Source of the DNA: Tolypeutes matacus
Lineage: Eukaryota > Chordata > Mammalia > Cingulata > Chlamyphoridae
Direction: 5' to 3'
Assembly: GCA_026826555.1 (NCBI GenBank)
Contig: JAKSZT010054304.1
Coordinates: forward strand, 31,923,888 to 31,987,887
DNA length: 64,000 nt
Part shown: positions 62,266 to 64,000 of the stretch, piece by piece
Layout: each line of letters begins with the position of its first letter
Numbering within the stretch: the first letter of the stretch is position 1
Notes under the pieces: generated by a model
The model's input: only the letters and a program-made list of their open reading frames with translations
What the model was told of the DNA's origin: nothing
The model's database searches: none
Made by a program: the position numbers and the translations under genes

Positions 62266-63060
62266 AGTCCTTGCACATTATTAGCAGTTTGTATCCAGAT
62301 AAGATGAGGTATATTAAGATATTTTATAATAGGAAACTTTTAAAATAGTATTTATGGTAATAATTATTAGTGACAAATTCTCTCTATTAACGTTGAATAA
62401 TAAAGGCATACAATCAAGGGATAGTGAAAAATATTTATTAAAATGAAATACACATTACTATTTAAAGTAATCAGTAAAATAGAAATAGGAAGATATTTCT
62501 TAACAAAAACCCAAAGCATTGTGTTCAATGCTTCAAAAGTAATATCCATTCCTACAGGGCAACTAGTGGGCCAGTGGAGGGTTAGAATACTGTGACCTTT
62601 TACCCCACACCAATGAATATGTGAATATGTCCGTGTAGGCAGTATGCATTAATAGGAAAGAATATTTAACCAAGAGAAATTAAATAGTTTTAGATTGGAT
62701 ACTCCTTTGCTATGTTGATTAATTCTGCAGTAAAAATACATAATTGGAAATGGCAAAAAACAACCACCACAACCTAATAGCTTTCTCCTTCTACTCTTGG
62801 CAAATGATAAGTGTGACCACTATGAGCACTGTCATTTAACCTCTCTCTGTGGGTTCCATACAATTAAAACAGGAAATAAGGAAAAAACGAACAAACAAAC
62901 AAAAAAAAAGAGGATAAGGGTAGATACCAAAAGATAGCAAGCTAAATTACATTATTCACATGTGAATTGATTGTCAATTTGGAAGCACCAAGATAATCTG
63001 TGGGGAATACTATTGGAAATTATAAAAGGATTCTATTTTTAAAAATAATATGCAACAATC
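62266..63060. other. Unassigned AT-rich DNA
   Basis: No gene or named repeat was recognised. Confidence 0.4.
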
Positions 63061-63066
63061 ATACTA

Positions 63067-63592
63067 ACTGTTAAAGAAAAGGGGGCTCTCACTGGGACAG
63101 GGAGACTGATGATTGCAGGCAGAACGTTTATTGGGAAGCTCTCCCAACGGAGAAGGTCTGAAGAAGAGAATTCAGCCTGCCCCTGGAAAGGAGAGATTTG
63201 AATTTATACAGTACATTCCTAGGCTAGGAAATATAGTCGGTGGAAGGGGTCGAGGGTTTGAGTAAGGTGCAGGGGCCAATAGGAAGGCCTAGAGGTGAAA
63301 ATTTCCCCTTGTGTGTCTAGAGGGTAGTGGGTTAAGGAGTTATGTTTTCTTGTAATGCTGGAGGAGCAGATGGTGCTTTGATCTGGAGGGGCTGAAGCTC
63401 TATCTCACTTTATTCCCATCTCCACGTGGTTTCTTTGTTCAACCTTTGGGGAAGTGCTCTGTCTTTAGGCATGTAGGCTATGAGTGGGGGGAGGGGCGCT
63501 CGTCTTTCCTCAATTCATGTCAGGGGGAATTGAGTCACAGTTTGTTAATTATTGCAAACCTAGTAGGGGAGAAACTCTAACACTAACTAACA
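63067..63592 (-). mobile_element. Solo LTR, second family (minus), 6-bp TSD
   Basis: The direct repeat ATACTA flanks it (63061-63066, 63593-63598). In LTR sense it begins TGTTAGTTAGTG, has TATAAA (63203-63208 on plus as TTTATA) and AATAAA (63127-63132 as TTTATT), and ends near TTTAACA plus two extra bases. TATA and AATAAA are only about 75 bp apart, so R is short. A 6-bp TSD and short R would fit an ERV2/ERVK-like LTR. Confidence 0.75.
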
Positions 63593-63598
63593 ATACTA

Positions 63599-64000
63599 CC
63601 AATAATATATTTCTGGAATACAACCTCAAGGATACACTCATACACGCACAGTCGTATATATATACAGAGAGAGAGAGAGAAGTAAATAAATACTTAAATA
63701 ATAAATGGAAGCATGCCTTGTAAGTTACACAGGGATCCTAACTATCACAAAGATGGCAGTTCTTCCCAACTAATCAGAAAAAATCATAACCTTCAATATA
63801 GAACACTAAAATTGCTGATTATACATAAGCATACTTAATCATTTTTCACTAATAACACAATAAATAAAATAAACAAATCACCCTACTCTTTCAGCTGACC
63901 AAGGAAACTCTTTTATAGGTTCCATCAGTTTGCTTACAATTCTTTTAGAAGAGATTATCATCTTATGACTCTTAGAATTGATGCAAATTTTTTCTTTTTT
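63599..64000. other. Unassigned AT-rich DNA
   Basis: A short (GA)n run lies at 63666-63681. No gene was recognised. Confidence 0.4.

Noticed and set aside
1..64000. A hidden multi-gene system (operon, defence or biosynthetic cluster)
   Set aside because: Codon structure, repeat content and base composition are those of mammalian intergenic DNA; no adjacent coding genes exist.

Overview
This window is mammalian nuclear DNA, not a microbial locus. It is AT-rich and intergenic (or deep intronic). I found no intact protein-coding gene: the open frames are short, lack codon structure and mostly lie inside repeats. The best lineage clue is a set of tRNA-derived SINEs with A/B-box heads, a long body and an A-rich tail. 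They match my recollection of the DAS-type SINEs of xenarthrans, with armadillo (Dasypus) the best guess. Their companions are old eutherian repeats (L1M-type L1, L2, MIR, MLT1-like LTRs) and lineage-specific LTRs.

Layout. 1-3.9 kb: mostly unassigned AT-rich DNA with one MIR. 3.9-5.8 kb: a minus-strand L1-type 3'UTR element split by a second L1 fragment. 7.2-8.7 kb: two solo LTRs. 10.9-13.75 kb: two DAS SINEs with clear target-site duplications (TSDs), a MaLR-type LTR, a GATA microsatellite with a 10-N gap, and a full insertion of the same L1-type 3'UTR family. 14.1-16.2 kb: a minus-strand processed pseudogene of OLFM4 (olfactomedin-4). 16.2-18.4 kb: an ancient L1. 19.6-23.3 kb: L2 remnants, then an L1 5' end interrupted by a MaLR-type LTR. 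28.75-28.98 kb: a polyadenylated retrocopy of an MLT1-like LTR transcript. 29.5-32.3 kb: L2 and L1. 34.7-36.4 kb: two MaLR-type LTRs. 37.08 kb: an 18-bp perfect hairpin. 39.1-43.5 kb: several copies of one LTR family, a SINE dimer and a SINE fragment. 43.5-48.9 kb: dense L1 sequence containing a truncated U4 snRNA retropseudogene and a 400-N gap. 49.5-59 kb: long stretches with no recognised repeat. 59-63.6 kb: a SINE, an L2 split by a short L1 insertion with a 16-bp TSD, and two solo LTRs with exact TSDs.

The common theme is L1-driven retroposition. L1 tails, tRNA SINEs, an mRNA (OLFM4), an snRNA (U4) and an LTR-derived transcript were all copied into this 64 kb, and several insertions nest inside older ones, so relative ages can be read. 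I saw no novel gene system. The most interesting items are the U4 and OLFM4 pseudogenes, the LTR-transcript retrocopy, a SINE dimer, and an L1 with an extra segment between two A-tracts. Family names come from remembered consensus sequences; repeat boundaries were set by eye.
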